The translations under genes and the position numbers were made by a program. A model generated the notes under the pieces. The model was not told where the DNA came from. It did no database searches and saw only the letters and a program-made list of their open reading frames with translations. This document shows, piece after piece, positions 46,400 through 58,954 of a DNA stretch of 64,000 bases; position 1 is the stretch's first letter; each line of letters opens with the position of its first letter. This stretch comes from Nemopilema nomurai (taxonomy: Eukaryota; Cnidaria; Scyphozoa; Rhizostomeae; Rhizostomatidae), in assembly GCA_003864495.1 (NCBI GenBank), contig ML133500.1, positions 334,710 to 398,709 of the forward strand, in the 5' to 3' direction.

Positions 46400-49255
46400 G
46401 ACGGGTTTATTTTTACGGCAAAATTCTCAGCAGAAAAGGAAACTGTCAGGCTTCGACGTTTTCGACCTCTTTGCTACTGCTACGTCACCTATAAATTTCG
46501 TAAAGGAAGAACCTCGGATTCAAATGCAATTTATAAACAGAAACCGCTGACCTTCAATCACCGGTACATCGAAAGAAACACGTGCACCAAAGGGGCCGAG
46601 CAGTGTGAACTCGAATGGCACACCTGTTTCAGTCGTTGCTTTGTATATTGGAGCTGAGTATTGAGGGCCAGAAAATTGCGAAGAAAAAAGAGTTCCAAAA
46701 TTATGACACCAAAAGACTATTTTATGAATTTCTTAATTTGGATCCTTTAATCTGAAAGAGCATCGTAAAATACCGCTCAATAGACAAAACTAGTAAATTG
46801 TGCTACAAAATGGCAGAGATATAGCCACATGATTTTTCCCATCAAACCCCTGAATTTTGGTCTTAGTTCATAATAACAGCGATTCGTTAGCAAACTTGAA
46901 ATCTTTCATTCACCTGTCTCAACCGATTTTAAACATATTTGGCCAATTTTACATATTTGGTAGTATTTCGTGGTGATCTTTTATGTATATTGTGTGGTTA
47001 AAAGTAAAAAATTCTTAAAATGTCTTTTGTGACATCACACCTAAGAACTCTATTGGATGGGAGAATGAAGTATGGTACATTTTTAGACTCCATGGGTGAG
47101 GAATCGAAAAGGCGCTCGTAAGTCTCTCTTCGGCTGATATAGGGAACCTGCGATTCTTTTCAAACGTTATCTGAAATTCTATCAATCTTCTAAAGGCAAA
47201 TGATCTTATCGATCTTGAAATTATGAAAAAAACAAAAATGGCCTTCTTCGCCGGTGATAACCAGCCTTTAGTTGACGGCAAGTCCGACAGCACACAAGAT
47301 AAAGTCTGGGTTCAGAAATTTTTTGCAATTTTTGATCTGCTGTTAATCAGAAGTGAGTTAGCCAAGAACCCTGGAATTTTTGCTGAGGGTATTTCTTAAA
47401 GAACCCTACATCTATAACAAGCTTGGTACACTTGACATGGATTTTCCGTCTTACCTTTCCATCTGTAGCAGCTCCTTCAACTTTATAGCCAGCGAACTTG
47501 GTACATGTTTTCAAAAAATGACATTTGACTTTTATATTTATTTCCCTTTCGATTTTACATTCGAGCATATTTCGAGCGAAATTTTACATTGCTCAAAAAT
47601 AGCATATCCAAAAATATTTTCTCTAAATTTTCTTCTAAATGTATAGTACTACAAAATTTAATTCAAAGTAATGTCTGCAAAATGAAAGGAGATCAATACC
47701 AAATGGTATAAATTAGCAGCATATTTTTCTTCACAGGGGTTGAGAAAATTTACCGCGCTGTAAATAATTAGTTTCTACAACAGCAGTTTTATTCATGACT
47801 AGTTGTTTTGTCTTTTATTCAAAGTTGATACGATTTCTAGCTTAACGTAAATCACGTACGCTGCATAAATTTTCATGCAAAGATTTCAGGTACAGTTGGG
47901 CGGTGTTTATTCTGAGATACTTTAAATTGAATATTTTCAAAGTTAGAGGAGTTTAAATTTGTTTTTAACTTAGTTAATATTGGGCCACACCTGTATGATT
48001 CGGTATTTAGTCCATGTATTTTGTAATAAAGCTCCAAAACCTTTGACTGGGACTTTCGTAAGTTATATCGACTATCATTTATGAAAAGTATCTTATCCAA
48101 GTCGTTGAATATTTTATAAAGCTCTATAGCAAGATATTGTAGATCTTTCTTATGAAAAATTCATGGTTTCATTTTTTTATCCAAAGGATCTGGTCAGACT
48201 TCATAGCAGTTACCCTTTCTCTCTTATCGTTTAGTTCAAGGGTCTCTACTTACTTTACTTACTTACTTTATGACCTCCCAATCTACTTTATAAGCTATGC
48301 ATTCCCTTCCCCTTTGCTTCCAGTACACTATGCCTGCACATCAAAGCCTATTGAAAGGAGGATCACTGAGGGTAGGCATTTATGGATTTCCGCAATTTTC
48401 CCCCCGATTTTCACAAATCCATAAATTATCATTTCCGCCACCCCTCAAGATCCATGAGCAAAGGCTCTGAATATAAAAATCTTTATAAAGATAATTTTTA
48501 CCGCGACTCCCAGTTTTACAATAAAAGCAACGAAACCGTCTTCTAAGATGATAGCTACGACGAGCCACATGGTAGTAGATTAAGACAAAATAGCCATTTG
48601 TTGATATTACTTTATTGACCGAACCGGTGACGCATTGACCGAACCGGTGACGCGATCATACAAGAAGCTTTGGTGACACGGTCATCGTTTCGCGCCAGAA
48701 CTTTGCTGTTGTCGTTGTTGCTGTTCATTGTGGATTTTGGCAGTATATGTAATGTTTTGGTTCTTGTATGGCATTCTATGGCGCTTTGTAGTTGAAATGG
48801 CAAATTTTTTGACAGATTCTAACATAAAGTCAGCCATTTTAGCAAGTATCAATACTTTTACACAACCTTCCACTTCCCGCAAAAATAGATCTCATATCCG
48901 CAATCACACAGAAAACAATGATTGTTCTCCCCCTTTCCCTATGCCCAAAACCCCAGTGACCCCGCCCCTGAAAACACAACAGGGTACTTAGCTAGATAGT
49001 CTCTGCTAGCTTTTATCTTAGCTTTATAAACACGTTCTTAAGTTTGTAATACATTGTATTTTATCACTGTATTAGCTCAACCTAGTTAACATCTTACAGT
49101 AGTACTTAGCTGTTGAAATACATTATTCTTACTGCTTACTTACTATACGTCTTGCGCCTTCGGTGCATTGAGTCCTACGCATCGTCCACAACACGAGATA
49201 CGACAACGCAGGATCACGTGCACGGACAATTTTCTAATTAGGTTCAGAACAAACG
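46400..49255. other. Divergent intergenic region SEC61G / M6PR-like
   Basis: No gene recognised. It contains a direct tandem pair of a 20-bp unit attgaccgaaccggtgacgc (48614-48633, 48634-48653) and a hairpin with 12-bp arms atttatggattt / aaatccataaat near 48377-48427. Short ORFs (for example 47015-47293 minus) have no recognisable similarity. Both promoters should be here. Confidence 0.5.
48614..48653. repeat. 20-bp tandem duplication
   Basis: Two perfect head-to-tail copies of attgaccgaaccggtgacgc, each containing the palindrome aaccggt-like core accggt. It lies about 600 bases 5' of the receptor-like gene, so it may be regulatory; that is inference. Confidence 0.8.
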
Positions 49256-52200
49256 ATGAAATTCTTAGAAGAAATAATAGTCCTACTCTTCATTTTATCT
49301 TTGTTGGTCTCCAAAACCAATGCTGAAGTATGCACTCCTATTGACCAATGCTCATGTCGTCTAGAAAGTGGTCCGATTATAACACTGTGGGATATAGATA
49401 AAAGGTAAGCTTTTGAAAGTCCAAGATTTCGTGGAATGTAATGTGCTGTGCTCTTCTGTTGATCCCAGTCATATTTAGACCCAAGCTTCTGCTTTTTGTT
49501 TGCAAAATAGCTCTTACCATTTACAAACCTTGCTCTAGCGACTTACAAATAAAGATGATCGATCTCTTTCTAGCTCTTTTTATTTTGAGGCGTAGCCTAG
49601 CTGCCCTTCACGTCAGGTCATAAGAAAGAGTCGTTGAAATTGACCTCTTATATGATGCTTATTTGTTCCCAGGTATGAAATTGAAAGTATAGAGCCCGGG
49701 TTTTCATATCTTTATCGTCCATGCACTGGCCTGAAAGAACCCAACTCAGAATGTGATGGCTCACTTGTAAGTAGTGTACTAACAAATTTTTTATCTTGTT
49801 TCCTATAGAAAAGCTTTCTGATTGACTAGCATTGAATATCTTAGATAAATTTTTTGAATTACATAACCACCTAATCTAACTTAAAGCTATCTGAAAAATT
49901 CATGATGTGTTATTGGTTGAAGTGTGAAAATACATATATTATTGGTAATGGTTGCATGAGGTATTGTTTCGAAAGAAAGAGTAAGAGTTGGTTAAACTGA
50001 CTAATTCTTTAGCTATAGTGCATTTTACATGTGGCTCCTTATATTTAAATGGTGCTTGTAATTTTGACCTTCTACATTTCTTCTGATCTACAAAAGAATT
50101 TCCTGATAGGGTTGTCAAGTTGCTGAAAGGGACAAATCAACTGTTTTGATTGCTAAGAAGCCAAAGTTGATTGACTCTGGATTTGATGAAAGTTCTGGCT
50201 TAAATTATTTTTCATACACTGGTGGAAAGGATAAACAAACGCAAAAGTTTGTATTTTTAACTGCTGCGTTTTTTTGATATTTTTCTATGATGTTAGATTT
50301 AAAGACTTCACTTGAAGTCATACAACTATCTGTTTTCATAAAGAATAGACATTTTTGACCCCATTTTGAGACCCTGATGGATACATTAAAAGTTCCTATT
50401 CAGTTTGACAGATATATGTTGGAAATTTTTCATTTTAGTAAAAGCTGATGGAAATATTGACTCTTAAGCATAGAGTAAAGACTGAAAATATTTTCAAGGT
50501 TAAGAACATTTTACTGTCAATCACAGTGATTGTGTAATCAATTAATCAATCAGTCAGCCAATCAAGCATTCAATCATTTAATTGAATTTTCTTGAGCTTT
50601 CAGTGACCAATTTCTATTGTATATAAATGATGGATCATGAAGATTTCTTAAGATGCACAACTTTACAATTTTAAAAATCATATTTAACATAAAGTTAGTA
50701 TTTAGGGGTGGAAAAGTATTGGACCACAGTGCTATTGGTCCAAGAAAATATTTTGGCTCCCAGAAATAAGAAAGCAGAAAACCGAATTTATATAGAAAGA
50801 TACTAAATTTCAGTTAGCAAGAATCAACAAAAGTAGAAAGAAATGTATGAAAGATTCAATTATTGAGTCAGCAATGATTAAGCAACCATACCAGAAATTA
50901 AGAGCCTAAACACTGCAAGCCATTTAAAGTTCATAGAGAGAACTTGTGTGACAGATGAAGTGCTTAAGAATTAAAGAATCAAATTGTTTCAGTTTTGCTT
51001 CTGCATTTTATAATTAGCTCTTCTGTTAAAGACCTGCAGTAGGCAACAACCTTTGACCAGTTTTAATGACATTTTATAGAGTAAACCCATATTTATAATG
51101 ATGACATGAGATAGTTAAGAAAAAGTACCATGCAAGACAGGGAAGTTCTTAACTGAATCTATGATTGAATGAATAGAAAACAGAGCAAATTATGTGATGT
51201 CAAACTATAGAAATTCATTCAGAACTCAGCTGTCAATTGTCATACAGCTATTCACGGTTGAAAATCCTAGTGCAAATTGTTTTTTCATCATTCAAAGAAT
51301 ATGTGATATGATTATGTCTAGTTTCCAACTGGTTGAGTCATTGTAATTCTGAATGCTCAAAAGGCACAACTTTACATGGCACTTTTCTGTGCTGTTTGTT
51401 TACGGTGCAGAAAATATTTGTTTTCTGAACTGTGGTCCCATAAAGAAAAGAAAATTTTCCACCCTAGTCTGGTAGTTTGTAGCAACCAAAAGATGGCTAC
51501 TGAGAATTGGCCATTACTCCCATAAATTTGGTGAACCTTCTCCATAAAACATAATTCCCTTTAGGGATATCAACTTGAAGATTCTGTTAACCTGCGATGA
51601 AAAAGTAGAAGCATCATTTACAAAGATGTTTGGCTGTTTGCTTGATTCTTGTGTAAGTTATTCCTTTTTTGTTAACACATGAATTATGTCACTTATTAGT
51701 TATTTTCTTTGATAATTGTGAAGGCTATATAATTTATGAAGTGATGTCGTATCATGATACATGAATAATTTGGATAATAGCAGACAAAGATTTTACTACT
51801 AATCTTACTGTGAAGTTTATTGTTGTCACCCAATATAGTCAAAAAGTGCTTAAACAGAATGCAAATTGTAAAGCTGATGGACAAATGATAAAACTGACTG
51901 CAAAACTGAAGCTGTTTTTGTTGATAAATGGCAAGGGGCAAATGCAAATGAACTAAATAGTAATGAAAAAAATATTTATTCTGAAAAAATGATACAATTC
52001 TGCTTTCTGTTTCTTTCTCGCTTTTGAAAAGCGAGTTTGTGCTTCTCAGTTAAATTGGAGTAGGGGCGTAACTAAACCAATAAGTTTGGGGGGGAAAGGC
52101 TTTCCGCCCTGCAAAACTGAGTGATGCCTGCAGACCTCGAAGCAAAGGTTTGTCTATAAGTTACTAGTGAAAGCTTTACCAATGTACATTTGTCTTTACC

Positions 52201-55200
52201 AATTATAAATTTCTGCGCAATAAAAACAAATTTGAAACTAAACTGCCTATGCAATACCTGTTTATCTACATGAGCGTAAATTAAGTGTCAAAATTTATTT
52301 TGCTTTGTAGTAAAGCTTACATTTCACGGCATATTTTTCGGCTACATACATGAAAAAAATTAATTCGTGTGGTCTCATTTTATTGAAAGCCAATGCAACT
52401 CAACCTTGGACCAAGTGTTTACGATCTCTTTCAAGTTTATCGTGTCTGTAAGGTCCTTCTCGCATACAAGAACAATTAAGACGCTCATCCTTCATCGTTG
52501 ATCGAAGGCAGTTCTTTACGATCTTTAGCTTACTAAAAGTTCGTTCACCCTTTTCCACTGACACAGGGGCCGTGAGTAAGAGCTGATACGCTCTGCACAC
52601 TGAAGGAAAGACTGTCTGGTGCTCGTGTGCAAATAAGGCATTTGCTCTGGAAGAATTTGGGCATTTGACCCAATCATAGTGGCAAAAAATTCTAATTCGG
52701 TGATCAGGACTTCTGCTTCTATTCTATGGGCAGGAGGAAGTAAATTACAGATATCTTCAGCTGTTATTTTTGGTTGGCTTTTTCATTGGTGGCTGCAAAC
52801 CATCTGCTAGAGGCTTGCTATTTTCAAGGCAAGCTTTTATATTTGCCGATTATTCAGTGATTATATCTGCTTCGAGTACTGAAGTTTCTTAATTTTTTCT
52901 GACCGTCTAGCAGTCGTTTCTAAAGGCTGATCCCATGAGGCGAATTTCGCAGCGAAATTCGATTTTGATTTCCACGTAGCAGCGAATTCGCGGCGATCTA
53001 TCGATCTATTGGCGCCAAAACTTCAAGCATAGTGAATGTGAATAAAGTTTTACTGATTAAAAAGAAATTAACAATTCTGAAACTATTAGAGTTGAAGAAA
53101 AGGAAAAAGAAACGATTTTGGGTTAGAAAAGTCTACGAAGAGCGCTTAGAGAAAGGAGAATTTCATCTGTTGGTATGGGACTTGAGGCTACATGATCACA
53201 AGTACTTTTTTCAATGTTTTCGAATGTCACCATCAACGTTTGAAGAACTGTTATCCTTCGTTGGTCCAAAAATCTCGAAGCAAAATATCGTTATGAGTGA
53301 TCCGGTTGGCCAGAGCGAGAGATTGGCAGTTACGCTGAGATATCTGATAACAGGAGATGCCCAGTGCACGATTGCTGCTAGATATAGGATGAGTCCCACG
53401 ACCATAGGCAGAATCATCACCGAGACGTGTAGTGCCTTGTGGGCTCGCGCTCTGAGCCTTTCGCGCAAACTCTTTTCTACTTTCCTGCGAATTGGCTGCG
53501 AAATCAATGCCAAGGACTGCGCGTGCCCAGATAAGCATGTCAGTGATTTCGCCGCGAATTTGCAGCGAAATTCGCCTCGTGGAGAACAGCCTTTATAGCC
53601 AGTTTCATATAAAGAAATGAGTGTAACTTGTCTCTTCCTGACATAACCTGTTCCCTTCGCTTGAATGCCGTGTCAGGAAGGGAAAATCGGCGCAAATATG
53701 ATATATCAATTTCAAAATTCTTCAACGAACTTCAGAGGTGGCGTTTCTGCGCTGCAATAAAAATTTTCTTGGCGCCCTGCAAAATCTTCGATTGCCCTGC
53801 GAAATCCACTATTTTTTTAGATTGGGGGGGGGGGGGGGGGGGGGGGGGTGGATAATCAAGGATGTACTGTACAGCCAGGGTGAACTTGCTTCTTCCGTAA
53901 GTCGCTCAGCCTACAAGACTATACTAATGACTGACTTTCATTTTAGGTTCTGACACTCAGTTCTAAATGTGCATGCCCAGGTCACTGCAACATTCCAAAG
54001 CCAACACCAACCAAAGCATCCCACAAGCTTAGTATTGGGTCAACCCTTTGTATAATGTGAGTTGAAGTTTACAGTGTTTAAATTATGTGTATGATGTTTC
54101 CTGGAGAAAATATTTTAAATGCTTATTTACAGACGTGTATGCTTATCCTGAGATAGAAAACCAGAAGCAGGTTATGATGTGCAAGAAATCGATAGAGTAT
54201 TTCTTTCTCATTCTTTTTTCGATACCCACAAAACTGCAAAGTATAAAATTCAACAAATCTTTCGTCAAGTACCACATCAAAAGGTACCGGCAGTTCCAAA
54301 ATAGAAAAAAACCTTCCAACCAGCTTACCTAAGTCATCTGAAGGACTTCTCTATTCTAGAAATTTCCCGCTCATTCTTGAAAATGACTAAGTTACGGTAT
54401 CATACTTGTCTGTTTTTGCCTTTTTCGACCGTGTTTGAGATTGTAACCTTTTTCGGACAACATTTGAGTCCACTTGCTGCCCTTACTTCTGTTTTCTAAA
54501 TTGTGAGATGATTGACTCAGAATTCAAAGTCGTGTTATAAACCTTTTGTCTATCTGATCTTTTTCGGTTGATGTTTTTCGACTTCAGACTCTTGAGGCCG
54601 GGATACTCGGTGAAATTTTTCTATATTTTGTTTCGAAAGACGTTTAAAGAGACTGAAATACTTCCCTAAATAACTGAAAAGTATTTCAGACACTTCCTCG
54701 TGAAGGAAAAATTTCACCGTGTATCTCGGCCTTTTCTTCTGGCACAGACAAATGCAACACTACGACCTCATCACCTTTCTTAACTTAGCAAAATTTCAAT
54801 GCAGGCGGTGTCAATAACAAATAAGGGTGCATTTATGCACTTGCCGATCATCTTCCAATGACGCAATGTTTTGAAAGAAAGATTATTCCCGTGTGTAATG
54901 AAATGCTAGGCGTTTTTTAGTGATTATATAATGAATGCTTGTGACAACGAAGTGTGTCTATAGTGTATTAAACCCATTTCCCTGTACGCGAAAGCCCCAG
55001 CCTAACGTATCGATAATGCCACTGTTTATATTTCGTTTTACTTTACCAGACTACTCGTGCTAATCGTCACATACTTTGCTTTTGGTTTGGTCATCAACAA
55101 GTATGCCTTGCATAAAGAAGGATCAGACATCATACCGCAGAAGAATCTTTGGGCCGATTTTCCAACGCTCGTAAAAGTAAGTGTCCTACTGATATAGCTC

Positions 55201-55478
55201 TTTGTATAGTCTCTGAGGCATACCATTCATGGCAACGTATTTGTAGACAATAGCGTGATTTGAGATACGCCCGCAAGCCTGAGGGTACACACTTTCACGC
55301 AAGCTCGCACATGCACAAGCTTTCAGTGCACAGTGTAACATGTTACCTATGTGGGGCTGTTGCAAAGTATGCCTTACACAAGGAATTAAATGTTTGGCAT
55401 TTCCCTTTCCAACAGGATGGCTGTGTGTTTACTTTTCATAAGATTCGAAGAAAGAAAGGTGAATACCAAGAAATTTGA
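49256..55478 (+). CDS. M6PR-like: Divergent cation-dependent mannose-6-phosphate-receptor-like protein, complete
   Basis: Seven exons (49256-49404, 49673-49766, 50110-50246, 51565-51652, 53947-54056, 55050-55176, 55416-55478) encode 255 residues; human CD-MPR has 277. Order: signal peptide (IIVLLFILSLLVSKTNA), a luminal MRH-type domain starting VCTPIDQCSC, a Pro-rich stem (CPGHCNIPKPTP), one membrane helix (LCIILLVLIVTYFAFGLVI) and a tail of about 48 residues with NLWADFPTLVKDGCVF. The tail matches the CD-MPR tail block AFWQDLGNLVADGCDF, which supports the family call. Of the sugar-binding quartet Gln-Arg-Glu-Tyr, Gln (GCQ) remains, Arg aligns with Lys, and Glu and Tyr align with Gly and Cys, so binding of mannose 6-phosphate is doubtful. 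The tail ends GEYQEI, a Y-x-x-hydrophobic sorting motif, in place of the acidic-dileucine end. It is likely a Golgi/endosome membrane protein. Confidence 0.85.
52400..52690 (-). pseudogene. hAT transposase C-terminal dimerisation-domain fragment
   Basis: On the minus strand the frame reads SSRANALFAHEHQTVFPSV, then LLLTAPVSVEKGERTFSKLK and IVKNCLRSTMKDERLN. The pattern (V/T)xPxSx-x-x-GER(S/T)FSKLKxxKxxLRSTMxxERL is the hAT-family C-terminal dimerisation domain. Only this end is recognisable; it lies inside intron 4 of the receptor-like gene, antisense to it, and ends in a stop at 52400. No terminal inverted repeats were found around it, so it is a dead remnant. Confidence 0.8.
52922..53594 (+). 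mobile_element. PIF/Harbinger deletion derivative with ~40-bp inverted termini
   Basis: The left end aaaggctg-tc-ca-gaggcg continues into aatttcgc-gc-aaattcg and is mirrored at the right end (53555-53594) over about 40 bases with few mismatches. Inside is one ORF (53032-53598, plus strand) similar to the N-terminal part of Harbinger transposase. Flanks, taken at AGGCTG, are TAA on the left and TTA on the right; both fit the TWA target of the superfamily but are not identical. The element is about 673 bp and lacks the DDE nuclease region, so it is non-autonomous. It lies in intron 4 of the receptor-like gene. Confidence 0.85.
53032..53598 (+). pseudogene. Truncated Harbinger (HARBI1-like) transposase
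   Basis: The segments RFWVRKVYEERLEKGEFHLL, LRLHDHKYFFQCFRMSPSTF, QSERLAVTLRYLITGDAQCT and YRMSPTTIGRIITETC are the N-terminal helix-turn-helix part of PIF/Harbinger transposases, as in animal HARBI1. The Asp-Asp-Glu catalytic core that should follow is absent. Instead the frame runs into the right inverted terminus (FAANLQRNSPRGEQPL is encoded by it). The frame is open and starts with MNVNKVLL, so a DNA-binding-only protein is conceivable, but an internal deletion product is the simpler view. Confidence 0.85.
53824..53848. repeat. 25-base poly-G tract
   Basis: Uninterrupted G run on the plus strand in the last 125 bases of intron 4 before the acceptor at 53946, so the transcript would carry it and could form a G-quadruplex. 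Homopolymer length is often misassembled. Confidence 0.9.
54057..55049 (+). other. Intron 5 of the receptor-like gene
   Basis: About 1 kb. A short inverted relation is visible between gaggccgggatactcggtgaaattt (near 54594) and aaatttcaccgtgtatctcggcc (near 54708-54730), which could form a hairpin or mark a small MITE. No exon was recognised. Confidence 0.5.
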
Positions 55479-56929
55479 TCCTGGTGGGTGCGTTCTGCTT
55501 GCGTGCACTGAGTTGAACTGATTGGGAAATATTTCTGATTGCAGATAGAAAGTAAGACTGATATTGCAAAATCAAAGATTCCTATATAAACCAAGGTCAA
55601 ATGACAATTCCAGGATTATTGTATAGTATCTCCCATGCCTCGATACCACCAAAAATTTTGTAATCAGAGTCCTCCAGGCTCTTGTTTCTAGTTCTTTTAG
55701 AGTTTACAATAGTTCAAACATATCTGCCCTTCCATTCCAAGGCTGGCGTTAATAATTCCGTCCCACATTTTTGTCTGATATTGAAACCTCCTTTATGCCC
55801 ATGAGCAATATTGATAAGATGACATTTAGTAACTAATACGAGGTCGCAATTATTAACGAGAACGAGGCCCAATCAATGCTGTATACGCTACTGACTTTGA
55901 TGAAGGGTATTACAATGCCGTATTGTCTACCTAACCTTATTCTTTCGTAAGTTATTATATCGTACTACCAAACGACCACCAAATTTGGCTTCACAATTAA
56001 GATGTCATATTTACAGACTCAAACCATTCCACTATTCTTGAATAAACCAGTCGTTATTCAATTGTTCTTTCCATCCATATTTTCTTTAACTCTAGTCGAT
56101 TTAATAAACAATTAGATAAATATATTGATCACAATGTTTGCGCACAATGTAATTTATAAGAAAAAAACATTTGTATGTTTGTATGTTATTACTGTGATAT
56201 TAGCAGTGTCTTTTCTTACCACGAATGGTCTCTACTGGGATTCCGGTTTGTTTTGACTGGGCCATCGAAATTTTTCCAGAAATTGGAAATGGTTAAGGGT
56301 CAAGGGTCTGCGTCATTAGCATTGCTATTATCATCGTCATCATTATTATCACCTCTATCAATGAAAAAGCCATATTTCCCCACCTCTCCATTGTTGTGGA
56401 TCACTTTCTGCTACAGTTGTGGCACTAACAACTAAAATTTTCACGCAATAAAACACATTTTGTTGTTCCTTGACAGGGCAATAGACTGTAGTAGGTTTAT
56501 TCATTGCATTGTAATCACGTGCTCATTGTACGTTCCAATGCACATTTTTTGTGAGCAATCCGACTTTTCTTACGTGAAGTCAGTTGTAGCTGGAATTGGC
56601 CTTAAAGTCAGAGCTGGGCATAAGTATTTATATTTACATTGTACAAATATTAAGATGAGTTTTCCTTAGTTTCAAACTGCAGTAAATCCTATAGCTCTAT
56701 GAATTTAGAATGATGCACAAGTTTAAGAATGATTTAAGAAAAATGCCAGGCTCAACATTCATTAAGACTAAAGTTTCTCCTTAATCTGGGGCTTCTTTCA
56801 AACCAAATCAACTGTCACTGACATTATGCACATTACATACATAAATAGCTCTGCTACGTCGGCTTTATCCCTTCTGTGGAAATTGAATTGCCCCTTAAAA
56901 TTACCCCCAAAACAAAGTACCGTAAATCC

Positions 56930-56965
56930 TCGAATTGGCCTCCCTCGAAAAGCTTCATAGCAGTT
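56930..56965. mobile_element. Solo end of MITE family A
   Basis: TA|ccgtaaatcctcgaattgg followed by cctccctcgaaaag matches the right terminus of the element at 43519-43831. No matching partner end was found within the next kilobase, so this is a truncated copy. Confidence 0.7.
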
Positions 56966-57030
56966 TCATAGCTTCATAGTCATAAAAAATTCATAGCATG
57001 AAATTCATGTCATAAAAGTTTCATAGCATG
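56950..57030. repeat. Degenerate ttcatagc repeat
   Basis: Seven or so imperfect occurrences of (t)tcatag(c/t) separated by short AT-rich spacers, directly after the truncated MITE end. Confidence 0.6.
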
Positions 57031-58075
57031 ACTTTTTGGAGTCTAGGGCTCATGACTATGGAGCCTGCTTTATGGGGCACACCGCTTAAATATATACAAT
57101 CTTATTTTTTTTCTGTCGGCAATTTGGTACGTCCAGCGACGACAACTAAGGAGAATACATAGATCGGCACCATGTTAATGTTTGTCCCTAGCGCCACCTC
57201 TGTTTCCACAGAAGGGGTAAAGCTCACGCCGCGGGGTTCTGAGGGCTAATCTTCTATTTCAGCACAAAATTGTTTTTTCATGGCGATAGTTGTTTTCAAA
57301 GTTTTCTGGATTATGTACTATTTGAGTGATATGAGCTATCTTGAATCTGATCCTTGATCTCATTAAGTTAATCTTCTACAGGCAGTACGGGAGAAAATTG
57401 TAATATGCAAAAATGGCGGCCAAATATCACGTGCATCGTGTTGCTGGACAGTTTTCTTTTTCTTTTACTTGGAGTGAATCTCCAAATTTCAATCGAATAC
57501 CAGCTGGTACAACTGCGGAGTGTCGCGATGGTTAAAACCAAAGAAAAAAGGCTTTAATGGTAGTGGTTCACTACTCAATATTTTGCATTACCACATTACC
57601 CCCAGGGGGTAATAACAGATATATAAGTCAAACGGACTTTAATCTAACACGACATTTCATAAAAACTTAAGAAAGCGATGCCACACGAACTGTTTTAAGG
57701 TATCTTCCTCATAACACTACAAATAAACAAATGATAAACAAATGAACAACATTCATTACTTATAAGAAACCAGTGTTGACGTTAAGTCCTATTTTACTTA
57801 AGGAAATTCTAATAATCATTTTTTCAGCATTTAATGCTGTACTTGGAGTGGGAAATTAAAATTTTATGCCAGTCAGTCAATGATATTGGTGGATTTTCAA
57901 GAAATTTCCGAGTTCTTGCCTTTTTCTAATTACAGTAATTTCTAAATTTTTTAGTACTGAAGTCTACCAACATTTAATGACTGCCCAGTACTCGTTTTAT
58001 ATAGAGAGGGTCTTGTAAATAATTAAAGTATAAGGGTAGCAAGGCATATATGTACAGGGGTGCCGTCATAGAAGG

Positions 58076-58390
58076 TTAGGAGTTGCTACATATCAACTGC
58101 AATGGAATTTGGTTACTTCCCTGTACACTGGTGTTGAAAGTTTCAAAACTAACCATTTTTTCAGTACTCTTAGTATGTATCGACTTTCTCAATGCTCTGT
58201 CACATGACTCGCATAAATAGCCACCTTGAACAACTTTTCCGAAGGTGCTTTCCAAAATGTCATTAGGATATTTGATGGTTAGAGAAAACTGTCGCGTTTT
58301 CTGGGTCTTCTTTGCACATCCATTCTTGCAGTAAAAACGAGTGTTTTTTGCTGCGTTCAAGAAACTGGTTAGCTCGAAAACCAGCAGCAA
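58076..58390 (-). pseudogene. Unassigned ORF with two Cys pairs, 104 aa, possible transposon remnant
   Basis: The product contains FYCKNGCAKK and, 40 residues later, YLCESCDRALRK, a spacing that would suit a zinc-binding fold. There is no recognised family. It is isolated, without introns or terminal repeats that I can see, and lies between two genes on the opposite strand. A remnant of a mobile-element protein is plausible but unproven. Confidence 0.3.
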
Positions 58391-58954
58391 CGATAGAACA
58401 GAAAATTTAACTTCATTTTACTTTTATAGATTCTTTCGAAGTGAAAATATCAACATTGAAGTATCATCGACGCAGGAATTTCCTATAGAACGGGGTATCC
58501 ATGACAACAATAATGGGGGATGAAAATCCATAATGGCAGACTTTTTGCTGACTTAAAAAACCTTAGCATCCCGTGATTTTTACGCGCATGTGCAATACAA
58601 TTTTCCCCCGTGCTTCTACAGGCTTTAATTTAGAACGCCTATATTATAGAAAGATACACATACATATTTGCTTTTTGTTGTCGAAATTTATAATTTGAGA
58701 ATAATCTTAGGCAAAAAATCGAAAGTTTTCAAGGATACTGAGGCAGGGAAAAAATTAGGTGTTCTTATAAAAAAGTGTGTACCATATCACATGATCAGCA
58801 CTTATTGCATGTTGGTCTTTGCCCTGGAGCCGAATGGCCTAGCTATTTCCGTGTGCACTGACCGTAGACGACTACAAAATGGTGAGCTCGCGGTACATCC
58901 AGCTGTTGTGCACTTCTCTTATATTGATGCTAAAAATATGTTATATAAAGACAG

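Larger units (their letters stand above)
55479..58954. other. Stretch between the two receptor-like genes
   Basis: It should hold the 3' end of the first gene and the promoter and signal-peptide exon of the second. I could not identify that exon. It contains one MITE end (56930), a ttcatagc-type degenerate repeat (56950-57030) and a Cys-containing minus-strand ORF (58076-58390). Confidence 0.45.

Noticed and set aside
47015..47293. 92-residue minus-strand ORF
   Set aside because: No family features; typical chance ORF in AT-rich DNA.
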